DNA from: Sphingobacterium thalpophilum
GTDB taxonomy: Bacteria; Bacteroidota; Bacteroidia; Sphingobacteriales; Sphingobacteriaceae
DNA: 64,000 nucleotides
NCBI RefSeq assembly: GCF_901482695.1
Contig: NZ_LR590484.1
Location: 4,960,001 to 5,024,000 of the forward strand
Reading direction: 5' to 3'
Shown here piece by piece: positions 52,296-61,209 of the stretch. The first letter of the stretch is position 1. Every line of letters begins with the position of its first letter. The translations under genes and the position numbers were made by a program. The notes beneath the pieces are model-generated. The model had not been told where the DNA came from. It saw only the letters and a program-made list of their open reading frames with translations, and searched no databases.

Positions 52296-53300
52296 CTATA
52301 AAGACAATTGAAGGTAAACTGAAAAACGCTCGTCCGTACAGACCGTCCGCAGCACATGTTTGTCGGGATAGAGAATTTCGAGCCGGCGCTGTACATTGAC
52401 CAGGCCGATTCCATTGCCCGGATCTTTCCGCTTTGGCTGGATATGGTTTTCCACCTCCAGGGTTAGGTCCTTGTCGGTCGATCTGACCGCTATTATTAAT
52501 GGCAGTGCGGGGTCGTCGACCACACCATGCTTAAATGCATTTTCAATAAAGGCAATGAGGATCAAAGTGGGTAGCATCACGCTGTCATCCTCGAGTTCTT
52601 TGTGCAGGCAGTAGTGCAGGCCTTTGTCAAACTGCGTGGATTGCAGATCAATATAGTCCTGTATAAATTCGATCTCTTCCCGCAGCGGGACCATCTGGAC
52701 GTCCGACTTGGTCAGGGTATACCTCATGGTCCCTGCCAATTTTGCAACCGTACCCGAAAGCCGTTCGGAAAGGGGCAGAGAAACAGCATACATATAGTTG
52801 AGCACGTTGTACAGAAAATGCGGATTGATCTGCGATTTTAACAGGTTTAATTCGGCCTCCTGTACGGCCTGCCGAAGCTCGCTGTTGCGCTTTTCCACCG
52901 CAATGGTTTTAAAAACCAAGAAGGTAATAAAACCGATGAAGAAGCCGGGAAGTGAATAGTAAAAGTTATCATAGACAAAAAACAGGGCATTGAAAGGCTC
53001 GCTCTTTGGAAAGCCCAGACGGACAAAGATAATCTCCTCGACAATGTAGCGGATCAGCACACAGATCAGGTTAAGGCCGATGATCTGAAAAGAGATCAAT
53101 CCCCATCGCTTTGCTTCCCAGTTTTTTGGAAAGATGGAGGTGGCCGTCAACAAAATGATGATCAGCAGAATGATCTGGGACTGGATGATCAGCGCGACAC
53201 CAAAGGAAGAGGCTTTATTGAATATTATGGCGCCGAATAACAGATAAATGGACGATAAAAACCAGATCAATAGGATCACCTCATAGATTTTTCGATTCAT
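52296..53300 (-). CDS. LytS-type sensor histidine kinase
   Basis: A 334-residue membrane kinase. Four predicted transmembrane helices (about 6-26, 33-54, 67-88, 108-132) form the sensor part with little periplasmic sequence. The His_kinase domain has H161 in QINPHFLYNVLNYMYAVSLP, followed by an ATPase with N-box ILIAFIENAFKHG and G-box GNGIGLVNVQRRLEILY. It pairs with the LytTR regulator encoded 1 bp downstream. It is divergent from the outer-membrane barrel gene at 53474. Confidence 0.92.
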   Translation of the reverse strand: MNRKIYEVILLIWFLSSIYLLFGAIIFNKASSFGVALIIQSQIILLIIILLTATSIFPKNWEAKRWGLISFQIIGLNLICVLIRYIVEEIIFVRLGFPKSEPFNALFFVYDNFYYSLPGFFIGFITFLVFKTIAVEKRNSELRQAVQEAELNLLKSQINPHFLYNVLNYMYAVSLPLSERLSGTVAKLAGTMRYTLTKSDVQMVPLREEIEFIQDYIDLQSTQFDKGLHYCLHKELEDDSVMLPTLILIAFIENAFKHGVVDDPALPLIIAVRSTDKDLTLEVENHIQPKRKDPGNGIGLVNVQRRLEILYPDKHVLRTVCTDERFSVYLQLSL

Positions 53301-53473
53301 ATGAATGTATATACTTTAACGGCCATTTTTATACCGTTAGCCTGCTGAATTAATTTTCCCGTAATGTTAAACATATTTTCTCGGGTATACTATGCGCTTG
53401 GCGTAAAATATCAGACGGTTGACGGAAAGAATGTAGAATTAAGATCCCGTTGTATCTAGTTTTAAAAGAAAAA

Positions 53474-55726
53474 ATGACCAAAAAAATCATTCCCTTGACC
53501 TTACTGTTTCTTTTGTTCGGACTTACCGCATGTACCACTTACTCATATGCGCAGAACGCTGATTCCGCCCGTCGTGCGGAAATGGATAGCAAAGTTCCAA
53601 AACCTGCGCATACACCCGACACTGGTCTGACTGATCTTGCCGGCCGGCATAGGCTGGAGGCCGTCGAGATCCGGAGAAGATTGCCGGTAATTGAAAATAA
53701 GGAGGACAAGATCATCTATCATGTGGCCAAGGATGCCAGTCTCAGGGGTACCACAGCGGAGGAAGTGTTCCGGAAGCTGCCTATGGTATCGCTGTCTTAC
53801 GATGGAAAAGCAGCACTCCGTGGCAACCAGAACGTCAGGATTTTTATCAACGGCAAACCGTCCAGCATCACCCGGGGCAATCTCGCGGAGGCCCTGCGGA
53901 TGTTGCCTTCGGAACAGATTAAATCCGTGGAAATCATAACAAATCCCTCGTCAAAATATGATGCTGAAGGTGCTGCTGGAATCATCAACATCCTGACCGG
54001 CAGACCAACAGTCTCAGGCGTCAACGGCAGCATCGGCACGACCATAGGTACACGGCAGAGTAACCAAAACAGCAGCATAGCTGGCCGGATCGGCCGTTTT
54101 GGCATCACCGGCAGTGTGGGCAATACCTGGAGTTATCCGATTGCAAGCCGCATCACCTCAGCAAATTCGACACTCTCCGGAAAGACAATATTTTCACAGA
54201 CCAACGACAGCAGAAACCGCCGTAACGGAACGCAGATCTCAGTAGCCATGGATTATGAGCTGGACACAAACACCATGCTGGTATCCAATCTTAATTTCAA
54301 CCAGTTGCTGCTCGTCACCAGCAATAAAATGCAGACTGTCTACGGGGAGGAGGGTACTGCAATTGGAGCCAGTGTGGACAACCGGCAACCGGCCGGCAAT
54401 TTCGATTTCAGTACGGATTATATTCGTAAATTCAGCAAAAAGGCCGGGGAGATCTCACTGTCGTTTCAATACCTGAATGGTAAAAATAATACCACATACA
54501 AGGGCATCTACGGATTGCTGTCCGAGCGAGGGCAAAACCTAGGTAACAGTGACGAGTATACAGCGCAAGTGGATTTTAAACGTTCGATCCAGAAAATAGC
54601 GCTGGATTTTGGTGTTAAGCTCGTGGACCGGAATATCAGCTCGACAGTTGCCATCGATTCGTCAACACAGATAGGTGAAACTGTGCGGGATATGCAGCGC
54701 AGCTATTCCTTCGGATATACACAGAAGGTGTGGGCAGGATATGCTGCCGTAGGCTTTCCCATCGGAAAATCTGTCAACGTAAAGGCAGGACTGCGCTGGG
54801 AAAAAACCATACTGAAAGCCGAAGAGTCAGCGCATATAGCGCAGTTTATGAACCATACAAACGATCTGTTTCCTAACTTAAGTGTTTCGTATAATTACAG
54901 TGAAAACTCCACGCTTAAAATGTCGTATGCCAAACGGATCCAGAGGCCAAGCTTATATTACTTAAATCCCTTCCGAAATGAAGCAGACAGGAGCAATCAG
55001 ATGCAGGGCAACCCCAATCTCCGGTCAGAGATCATTCAGCACGTTGAGCTCGGCGCCGACTTTGCATTGCTGCGCAACAGGGGACAGCTCTATGCCGCTG
55101 TCTATTATAGGAGCACGGATCATAGCATAGAGCCTATACTGGAGACAACAACCGCCGGCGGGCGTACGGTCCTCCTGCAGACTTTTCAGAATATCGGAAC
55201 CAACAAAAACATCGGAGCCAGCGTGTTTACTTCGATAACGCTGTTCAAAGGCGTGAATATTAAGGCAAATATGGACGTATACACATATGCAAACGATCCG
55301 GCAGAAAAGTTTCTGTACAGTTCGCGCATGGCGAACAAAACCACTGTGATCTATAAAACCTTTGCCGGACTGGACCTGAATCTCGGTAAAGGCTATATGC
55401 TGGATTCTTATTTATTCCATGATTCGCCCCAAAGAACTTTCCAGGGGGAATTCGCTGCATTCAACCTCTGGAACATTTCGTTCAAGAAGAAAGTATTGAA
55501 CGAAGCAGCCATACTGGGACTCACCATCGTCGACCCTTTTAGCAATAGTAAAAACCTCGGCAGCTATTCTGAAACGCCGTTGTTTATTCAAAAAGGAAAC
55601 TTTGCATTGCCTTTCAGGTCCTTTGGTCTGTCCTTTTCATGGCAGTTTGGCAAAAACAGACCGAATGCTTACCGCTCAAAGGAAAAGCAGATCAGAAATA
55701 ACGACCAAAAAAAAGCCGGTCAATAG
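53474..55726 (+). CDS. Outer-membrane beta-barrel family (TonB receptor-like) protein
   Basis: A 750-residue protein from ATG 53474 (MTKKIIPLTLLFLLFGLTAC). A signal peptide ends around residue 28 (YSYAQ); GLTAC resembles a lipobox but is followed by more signal-like sequence, so it may not be lipidated. Plug-like segment (about 60-180: VFRKLPMVSLSYDGKAALRG, NVRIFINGKPSSITRGNLAE, IEIITNPSSKYDAEGAAGII-type), then a barrel related to the OMP_b-brl_3 family. The usual N-terminal carboxypeptidase-regulatory domain is missing. It is divergent from the LytS gene by 173 bp, so likely regulated by that system. Confidence 0.85.
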   Translation: MTKKIIPLTLLFLLFGLTACTTYSYAQNADSARRAEMDSKVPKPAHTPDTGLTDLAGRHRLEAVEIRRRLPVIENKEDKIIYHVAKDASLRGTTAEEVFRKLPMVSLSYDGKAALRGNQNVRIFINGKPSSITRGNLAEALRMLPSEQIKSVEIITNPSSKYDAEGAAGIINILTGRPTVSGVNGSIGTTIGTRQSNQNSSIAGRIGRFGITGSVGNTWSYPIASRITSANSTLSGKTIFSQTNDSRNRRNGTQISVAMDYELDTNTMLVSNLNFNQLLLVTSNKMQTVYGEEGTAIGASVDNRQPAGNFDFSTDYIRKFSKKAGEISLSFQYLNGKNNTTYKGIYGLLSERGQNLGNSDEYTAQVDFKRSIQKIALDFGVKLVDRNISSTVAIDSSTQIGETVRDMQRSYSFGYTQKVWAGYAAVGFPIGKSVNVKAGLRWEKTILKAEESAHIAQFMNHTNDLFPNLSVSYNYSENSTLKMSYAKRIQRPSLYYLNPFRNEADRSNQMQGNPNLRSEIIQHVELGADFALLRNRGQLYAAVYYRSTDHSIEPILETTTAGGRTVLLQTFQNIGTNKNIGASVFTSITLFKGVNIKANMDVYTYANDPAEKFLYSSRMANKTTVIYKTFAGLDLNLGKGYMLDSYLFHDSPQRTFQGEFAAFNLWNISFKKKVLNEAAILGLTIVDPFSNSKNLGSYSETPLFIQKGNFALPFRSFGLSFSWQFGKNRPNAYRSKEKQIRNNDQKKAGQ

Positions 55727-55777
55727 CGGTGTGCCGTGGGCGCATGGTCGCCGAAGTATCTATCTGTTGTAATAAGA

Positions 55778-55806
55778 AGCCTCATGAACCAAAATGGCAT
55801 GAGGCT
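55778..55806 (+). terminator. Hairpin terminator between convergent genes
   Basis: AGCCTCATG (55778-55786) pairs exactly with CATGAGGCT (55798-55806). There is no long T-run, but its position 50 bp after the barrel gene and 38 bp before the end of the SDR gene fits a two-way terminator. Confidence 0.65.
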
Positions 55807-55844
55807 AATACGTAAAAAGAGAGAGATTGAGATTACTTATTTTC

Positions 55845-56756
55845 TTACATGGCAACCTTGCCGCCGGTTACGGCAATAGTCGCTCCGGCAATGTAGCTGC
55901 TATCCTCGCAGGCCAGAAATACATAGGCCGGTGCGATCTCTGCAGGCTGTGCCGGCCTTTTGATCGGGCTGTCCTTACCGAAGTTTTCGGGCTCCGGCAT
56001 TGTTGACGGAATCAGCGGTGTCCACACCGGACCGGGAGCAACGGCGTTGACACGGATTCCTTTGTCCTGTTCGAGCAGCATCTGCGCCAGATTGGCGGTA
56101 AAGTTCTGGATCGCCCCTTTGGTGGCTGCATAGTCGAGCAGCACCGCATTGGGATGATAGGAATTGACCGATGCAGTATTGATGATGGAACTGCCCGGCT
56201 GCATATGTGGTACGGCAGCCTTGCACAGATAGAACATACTCCGTATGTTGGTTTCAAACGTACGGTCCCATTCCTCGGCGGTCAATTCTTCGAGCGTTTT
56301 ATGTGCCATTTGATAGGCGGCGTTATTGACCAGGATATCGATGCCGCCCAGTTCGCGGACACCGAGTTCAATCAGCTGGTTTGCATAGCTTTCCTCACGC
56401 AGGTCGCCTTTGGAAAGTATGGCTTTACGGCCTTCCTTCTCCACCAGCCGTGCAGTTTCGGCAGCGTCCTCATCCTCCACATCGTAACCATAACTGATGA
56501 CCACATCTGCACCTTCGCGCGCATAGGCTATGGCCACTGCGCGGCCTATACCAGAATCACCGCCGGTGATAATCGCTTTTGCACCAGTCAGCTTGCCACT
56601 GCCGACATAACTTTCTTCGCCGTGGTCGGCCTGTGGTTGCATCGCTGCTTCTGTACCGGGAACTTCCTGTTCCTGCTTGGGAAATGGCGGTACAGGATAT
56701 TTTGTGTGTGGATTTTTAAATTGTGTCATAGTGTTGATTTTATTGTTAACATCCAT
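55845..56756 (-). CDS. SDR family oxidoreductase (YghA/YhxC-like)
   Basis: A 303-residue NAD(P)-dependent short-chain dehydrogenase with the N-terminal extension of the general-stress subgroup (NPHTKYPVPPFPKQEQEVPG). Rossmann motif ITGGDSGIGRAVAIAYAREG (about 64-83), NNAA (about 144), catalytic S in TASVNSY, Y and K in LDYAATKGAIQ, and the VAPGPVWTPL loop. An AGGAG lies just ahead of ATG 56756; ATG 56729 (MTQFKNPHTKYP) is an alternative. Homologues are induced by oxidative or envelope stress and reduce aldehydes; the substrate here is not known. Confidence 0.92.
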   Translation of the reverse strand: MDVNNKINTMTQFKNPHTKYPVPPFPKQEQEVPGTEAAMQPQADHGEESYVGSGKLTGAKAIITGGDSGIGRAVAIAYAREGADVVISYGYDVEDEDAAETARLVEKEGRKAILSKGDLREESYANQLIELGVRELGGIDILVNNAAYQMAHKTLEELTAEEWDRTFETNIRSMFYLCKAAVPHMQPGSSIINTASVNSYHPNAVLLDYAATKGAIQNFTANLAQMLLEQDKGIRVNAVAPGPVWTPLIPSTMPEPENFGKDSPIKRPAQPAEIAPAYVFLACEDSSYIAGATIAVTGGKVAM

Positions 56757-56915
56757 AGTCTCCTAGGTGAACCTCTTCCGTTAAAAAATCGTTTAGAAAA
56801 AATCAAAAAGACGATAAGCGATGCCCCTGTCACAGTTTGGTGCCTTCTGTCCGCTAACTATAAACTTTATTGAATATATTTGTGTATTCACGCTGTACAT
56901 AACATCCTTTCGAAA

Positions 56916-57374
56916 ATGGAAATACAAATCAGGCCGGCGCAGGCACATGAAATCGATCGATTACTCGAATTTGAACAAGGTATTGTCGAAGCTGAGCGTC
57001 CATATGACGGCACATTAAAGGAAGGGGAGATTCATTATTACGATCTCCTGGAACTGGTTCGTTCTCCGGATGCCGAGGTGCTGGTGGCGGCGGCAGGGGA
57101 AGAGCTCGTTGGATCAGGATACGCTAAAATCTTGCCGGCCAGACCTTATCTGAAGCACGGGCAGTTTGCCCATCTGGGATTTATGTATGTCAGACCGGAC
57201 TACCGTGGCCGTGGGATCAATGGGATGATCCTTGAAGGCCTGACTGCCTGGGCGCGGGCAAGGGGCATCTCCGAAATACGACTTCAGGTCTACGATGCCA
57301 ATGAAAGCGCAAAAAAAGCGTATACCAAAGCAGGTTTCAAGCCCAACCTGCTCGAAATGCGAATGGAGATCTAA
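56916..57374 (+). CDS. GNAT-family N-acetyltransferase
   Basis: A 152-residue acetyltransferase from ATG 56916 (MEIQIRPAQAHEIDRLLEFE). Acetyl-CoA binding motif A appears as LGFMYVRPDYRGRGINGMIL, followed by ARARGISEIRLQVYDANESA and the C-terminal AYTKAGFKPN. The usual Q/RxxGxG/A is RGRGIN. The earlier ATG at 56880 adds 12 residues and is less likely. The acceptor is unknown. It is a single gene divergent from the SDR gene. Confidence 0.9.
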   Translation: MEIQIRPAQAHEIDRLLEFEQGIVEAERPYDGTLKEGEIHYYDLLELVRSPDAEVLVAAAGEELVGSGYAKILPARPYLKHGQFAHLGFMYVRPDYRGRGINGMILEGLTAWARARGISEIRLQVYDANESAKKAYTKAGFKPNLLEMRMEI

Positions 57375-57402
57375 CCCGCACGGCTCATCCTGGCCATGCA
57401 TT

Positions 57403-58176
57403 TTAGCTGAACTCCTCTTGATCAGCGGTATAGTAGGTGATACGGCCCCCGACTTTGGTCTGTTTTATGGTCTGCCCGGAGGCATCGTGTTTTGCCTGCT
57501 TGCGGTGCACTTTCAGAAAGTCCCTGACCTCGCCGCTGATGATATCCGGATGCGTCTTCTGGATCTGCCGTTCGGCATCTTCCAGCACGTCCTTGATGGC
57601 CTTAGCCAATTGCTGCACCTTCTTTTTGGGGATCTTGCCGGCAATGGAGAGCGGTGAGAGCTGCGCCGCATGGAGGATTTCGTCAGCATACGCATTGCCG
57701 ATGCCACCGATGAGTTTTTGATCCATCAGAACGGTCTTGATCTTGGCCCTGCTGGCCTTCAAAAGCTGCTCAAGCTTGTCCGCCGTCAACTGGGGAGACA
57801 GCGCGTCGATGGCTTCCGCAGAGGGCGGATTCAGCTCTATATTGGCCATCTGCTGAAAGTCGGTGACAGAAAGTATTTTACCTCCCTTAAAAGTCAGGGA
57901 CACAAGGGCATACTTTGGATCGGGCGTATCGCTGTATTCCAGCTTGCCGTGTAGCATCAGGTGAATGGCAAGGATGGCATCTTTACCAAAATCAAGGAAG
58001 AGCCTTTTGCCCCGGCGGAAGACCTTGTTCAGTGTTTTTCCTTCCAGGGCTTGCAATTCCGCTTCTTTGACCTTGATCTTCTGCTTGTTGTGAATGATCG
58101 CTTTTTCAAGCGTTTTACCTTTGATCATACGGTTGAGGTTCTTGCTGAAAACCTGTAAGTCGGGTAGTTCTGGCAT
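57403..58176 (-). CDS. Fpg/Nei-type DNA glycosylase, zinc finger missing
   Basis: A 257-residue base-excision-repair enzyme. N-terminal MPELPDLQVF supplies the catalytic Pro2 and Glu3, with a conserved lysine in HLMLHGKLEYS (about 57). The helix-two-turn-helix region includes KLIGGIGNAYADEILHAAQL. The C-terminus ends QTKVGGRITYYTADQEEFS without the four zinc cysteines of classical Fpg/Nei, so it belongs to a zincless or modified subgroup; such enzymes use a zincless finger. Expected substrates are oxidised bases; specificity cannot be read here. It is 18 bp ahead of a conserved sequence that ends the small gene at 58228. Confidence 0.88.
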   Translation of the reverse strand: MPELPDLQVFSKNLNRMIKGKTLEKAIIHNKQKIKVKEAELQALEGKTLNKVFRRGKRLFLDFGKDAILAIHLMLHGKLEYSDTPDPKYALVSLTFKGGKILSVTDFQQMANIELNPPSAEAIDALSPQLTADKLEQLLKASRAKIKTVLMDQKLIGGIGNAYADEILHAAQLSPLSIAGKIPKKKVQQLAKAIKDVLEDAERQIQKTHPDIISGEVRDFLKVHRKQAKHDASGQTIKQTKVGGRITYYTADQEEFS

Positions 58177-58227
58177 AGTTTTTCAATTTAACGTCAACAA
58201 TTCAAGCACTCCCGGGTGCTCACTTTC

Positions 58228-58425
58228 TTATTTGGATTCTTGATTTTGCTCATCCTGCGTATCTTCACCATAAAATTCGCGCGCTTTTTTGAGTCCGGTG
58301 GCGATTGCAATGCCTTCTTCGACGCCCTCTTCCAGCATGGCGTTGGCGATTTCGGTCGCCTTATCACGGATCCTAGCAGGCTGATTCTTATAGGACGGTG
58401 GGTAGTTTCCATTATACCAGGGCAT
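58228..58425 (-). CDS. Small conserved protein (MPWYNGxYPPSYKNQ type)
   Basis: A 65-residue cytosolic protein from ATG 58425 (MPWYNGNYPPSYKNQPARIR, then KATEIANAMLEEGVEEGIAI, ATGLKKAREFYGEDTQDEQN). The start is supported by a clear AGGAGG-type ribosome binding site (AAAGGAGGAACT), unusual in Bacteroidota; the frame extends upstream but without a site. The pattern resembles ChaB-like or DUF-type short proteins; many Bacteroidota carry it. Function unknown. It lies 51 bp upstream of the glycosylase gene in the same direction. Confidence 0.72.
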   Translation of the reverse strand: MPWYNGNYPPSYKNQPARIRDKATEIANAMLEEGVEEGIAIATGLKKAREFYGEDTQDEQNQESK

Positions 58426-58552
58426 AGTTCCTCCTTTTAGACAGGAACAAAAACGGTCCCACGATAGTTTTACCCATTGGAAATACAGTGACTGCGGAAT
58501 AATCTGTATATTTATGCACAGACAATAGTTTGGATATAAACCTGATACGACG

Positions 58553-59704
58553 ATGACAGTCCCAAAAATATGGCTAGCATGGCTCTGCATAATCCCCGTA
58601 GTGGCCTGCGCACAGCGCAGCTACACGATCAGAGGGGAGGTGAACAAGTTAAAAAATGGTTCCAAAATTTTTCTGATATACGAGATTGACGGGAATTCGG
58701 TGGTGGACTCCACCGTCTCAGCGGGAGGCCAATTTTCCTTTTCGGGCAGGATCGGCTATCCTGTGTCCTCGACCCTGTATCTTCATAAAAACCCTTACGT
58801 CGAAAAGCTGGCACCGAAGGAGCAGATGGACTATTTCCGCTTTTATCTCGAACCTGTTGTGATGCATATGCGGGCAGCGGATTCCCTTAAAAATATCGTG
58901 ATCACGGGATCGCAGGTGAACGCAGATCAGGACACCTTCCGAAAGATGCGAAGCGGCGTTGACGACAAGTTTACGGCTCTGAATAAGGAGTTTGCCGCCC
59001 TGCCAGCGGCCCAGCAGGCTGATTCGGCGGTGCGCGCCGTTTTCATCGATAGGGAAAAAGCGATTATGGATGAGCTGTATGCTGTGCATCTGGCGTTTGC
59101 GCGGCAGCACCCCGCGTCTTACCTCAGCCTGATCAGCCTGTCTTTTGTGGCCGGCCAGGAAAAGTTCGCTGCCGCTGCGGCCGAGGTATATGCAGGTATA
59201 TCCGAACAGCTCAAACAGTACCCGCTGGCTGCGGAGATCCCCCTGCAGCTGGAATCGGCTGTAAAAACCAAAGTCGGGCAGCTGGCTCCGGATATGGAGC
59301 TTCTGACCCCCGGGGGCAAAACAATGAAAGTCTCTGATTTCCGCGGCAAATACCTGCTGCTGGATTTCTGGGCGAGCTGGTGCGGGCCCTGCCGGGAAGA
59401 AAACCCCAACCTTGTGGCACTATACGACAAATACAGGTCACAGGGTTTTGAGATACTGGGGGTGTCGCTCGACCGGGCAGCACAGCAGCAGCAGTGGATA
59501 AAAGCGATAGCGGATGATGGGCTCCGTTGGCCACAGGTCTCCGATCTCAAAGGCTGGGATAGCCATGCCGCCAAGCTGTATGGCATCAATGCGATTCCAG
59601 CAAGTTTCCTCCTCGACCCTGAGGGCAGGATCATCGCACGCAACCTGCGGGGCAAGGGACTGGAAGATCAGCTGCGGACGATTTTCGCCAAGGCGACTTA
59701 TTAA
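58553..59704 (+). CDS. DUF4369/TlpA-type thiol-disulfide oxidoreductase
   Basis: A 383-residue exported protein. Signal peptide (about 1-21, CIIPVVACAQ); a DUF4369 beta domain (about 24-120, YTIRGEVNKLKNGSKIFLIY); a helical linker; and a TlpA-like thioredoxin domain (about 243-380) with WCGPC at 276-280 and cis-Pro in NAIPASFLLDPEGRI. It reduces disulfides outside the cytoplasm. It is a single gene, convergent with the exported protein gene at 59711, and differs from the two TlpA-like proteins tied to SusCD pairs by having DUF4369. Confidence 0.9.
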   Translation: MTVPKIWLAWLCIIPVVACAQRSYTIRGEVNKLKNGSKIFLIYEIDGNSVVDSTVSAGGQFSFSGRIGYPVSSTLYLHKNPYVEKLAPKEQMDYFRFYLEPVVMHMRAADSLKNIVITGSQVNADQDTFRKMRSGVDDKFTALNKEFAALPAAQQADSAVRAVFIDREKAIMDELYAVHLAFARQHPASYLSLISLSFVAGQEKFAAAAAEVYAGISEQLKQYPLAAEIPLQLESAVKTKVGQLAPDMELLTPGGKTMKVSDFRGKYLLLDFWASWCGPCREENPNLVALYDKYRSQGFEILGVSLDRAAQQQQWIKAIADDGLRWPQVSDLKGWDSHAAKLYGINAIPASFLLDPEGRIIARNLRGKGLEDQLRTIFAKATY

Positions 59705-59710
59705 CTGTAA

Positions 59711-60571
59711 TTAGCGGTAGGCTATAGGCTCCAGCTTGCGGATTCCTTCGGTCTCTATCTGAACCAGCGCCGGCGTAATGATCTGCTTTCCCGATGTTGG
59801 CAACAATGTTTTGCCTTCAAATTGCCATTGCCTGTTTTTGGCCAGCAAAAAGTCCAGCCGCTGTCGGCTGTTGAGGCCGCTGAGCGTGTAGTAGTTATTA
59901 TGCTCGCCTTCCTTGCCGTTGATCTGGCGGAAGCTGCCTTTAATCTGGACACCCTGCTGTTGCTCGTACTGCCGGATGAAAGAGGCATCAGCTGCCTCCA
60001 GTACGCGCCGCTCGTCTTTGGGACAACAGACAGATCCATAGCTTTCGGTGCGATAGACCAGTATTTTATCTTTCGGAATCTTTGGTGCAGCGTAGTGCAG
60101 CTGCGGCTGCCCTTCGCCCGTCAGGTGATAGCGGTCCACGGTGGCCTTCCCGTCCTCGCGCTTGACGTAGTAGTAATAATTGCTGACAGCAGGCTCCAGT
60201 GTGATGCCCTGCTTTTCCGCATCCTTGGCGACCTGTTCATAGGCTTCGTAGTCGGGCATCACCAGAATGAACTCCCTGAGCTGGGGATAGAACCCTTCCG
60301 CATTTTCAAACAGCTCGCGTGGCAGCCTCGCGGCAACAAAAAACACCGCCATGCTATCGGGATGGAAATCGACGGCGCGGTCAATCAGGTAGGTACCGTC
60401 TTTTTCTGTACAATCGGAATCTTCTATCATCACCGCCTCATGGTATACCGGTTTCAGCCAGGCCGGACGCGGCTTATTCTCGATGGCGGCGGACTGCTGT
60501 GCCGGTGTATCCGCACAGGTTCTGACTAATGTCAGGATCAGAACTGCAGCGCAATAAATAAGTTTAAACAT
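59711..60571 (-). CDS. Exported protein of unknown function
   Basis: A 286-residue protein. From ATG 60571 it begins MFKLIYCAAVLILTLVRTCA, a clear signal peptide; the longer frame to 60643 overlaps the GNAT gene and is rejected. The mature part (KPAWLKPVYHEAVMIED-type start, then LIDRAVDFHPDSMAVFFVAA, AEGFYPQLREFILVMPDYEA and SYGSVCCPKDERRV) has no recognised domain. CC at the centre may be structural. It lies 16 bp downstream of the GNAT gene in the same direction. Confidence 0.7.
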   Translation of the reverse strand: MFKLIYCAAVLILTLVRTCADTPAQQSAAIENKPRPAWLKPVYHEAVMIEDSDCTEKDGTYLIDRAVDFHPDSMAVFFVAARLPRELFENAEGFYPQLREFILVMPDYEAYEQVAKDAEKQGITLEPAVSNYYYYVKREDGKATVDRYHLTGEGQPQLHYAAPKIPKDKILVYRTESYGSVCCPKDERRVLEAADASFIRQYEQQQGVQIKGSFRQINGKEGEHNNYYTLSGLNSRQRLDFLLAKNRQWQFEGKTLLPTSGKQIITPALVQIETEGIRKLEPIAYR

Positions 60572-60587
60572 ATGCAATCGTCTTATA

Positions 60588-61076
60588 CTATGTATCCAAT
60601 CTGTAAATATACTCCTCGATTTCGGATTGTCGGGCATTCGCATAGCCCTTGTCGTTGCCTATTTTGACAAAGCCACAATGTTCCAGCACCTTTTGCGAAG
60701 CCCGGTTATCGAAGGCAACCCGTCCAAAAATAGGCCGCACCTTCTCCAGCGCCAAAAGTGTACGCAATGCTTGTGTCGCTATACCACGTCCCCAGAACCT
60801 GCGGTCAATCCAATAGGTGATCTCATGGTCGCCTTCCATGACAAACTTTGCGATACTGCCAGCAATCGTTCCGTCAATAAGAATAGTCTGATTATTTACG
60901 CTGGGTTCGTTGAGCAGACGGCTGTACTTAGCCAGATAGGCAGCCTTGTCCGCCGGATCAGCCGAAGTAAAAGCAGCCAGGTAATTGGATTCTTTGTCGA
61001 GCTGGAATGTAAAGAGCGTCTCAAGGTCCTCAACTGTGGTCGGCCTCAGTGCGAGCCGGAACGATGCGTTGTTCAT
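60588..61076 (-). CDS. GNAT-family N-acetyltransferase (RimJ/RimL-like)
   Basis: A 162-residue acetyltransferase of the RimJ/RimL-like subgroup: RLALRPTTVEDLETLFTFQL at the N-terminus, EITYWIDRRFWGRGIATQAL as the acetyl-CoA binding motif (GRGIA), and RVAFDNRASQKVLEHCGFV. Such enzymes acetylate amino groups of ribosomal proteins or small molecules. The acceptor here is unknown. Followed after 16 bp by the exported-protein gene. Confidence 0.9.
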   Translation of the reverse strand: MNNASFRLALRPTTVEDLETLFTFQLDKESNYLAAFTSADPADKAAYLAKYSRLLNEPSVNNQTILIDGTIAGSIAKFVMEGDHEITYWIDRRFWGRGIATQALRTLLALEKVRPIFGRVAFDNRASQKVLEHCGFVKIGNDKGYANARQSEIEEYIYRLDT

Positions 61077-61143
61077 GATCGTGATTTAGTAGGTTTGTGT
61101 CCCAAAGATAGACAAAATGTGACCTTGATAGGCAATGACAACA

Positions 61144-61178
61144 CAAAAAAAGGCTTTTCCTGCGGAAAAACCTTTTTT
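61144..61178. terminator. Intrinsic terminator, two-way
   Basis: AAAAAAGG-C-TTTTCC (61144-61160) pairs with GGAAAA-A-CCTTTTTT (61164-61178), with a single opposed mismatch. It has T-runs on both strands. On the minus strand it follows the DUF4142 gene (ends 61210). Confidence 0.75.
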
Positions 61179-61209
61179 GTTTCATACGGCAGCTATCGCC
61201 CGGATAACC

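Noticed and set aside
52296..52414. A longer start (52414) for the LytTR regulator.
   Set aside because: It would overlap the kinase reading frame by 119 bp; ATG 52294 directly after the kinase stop is the normal arrangement.
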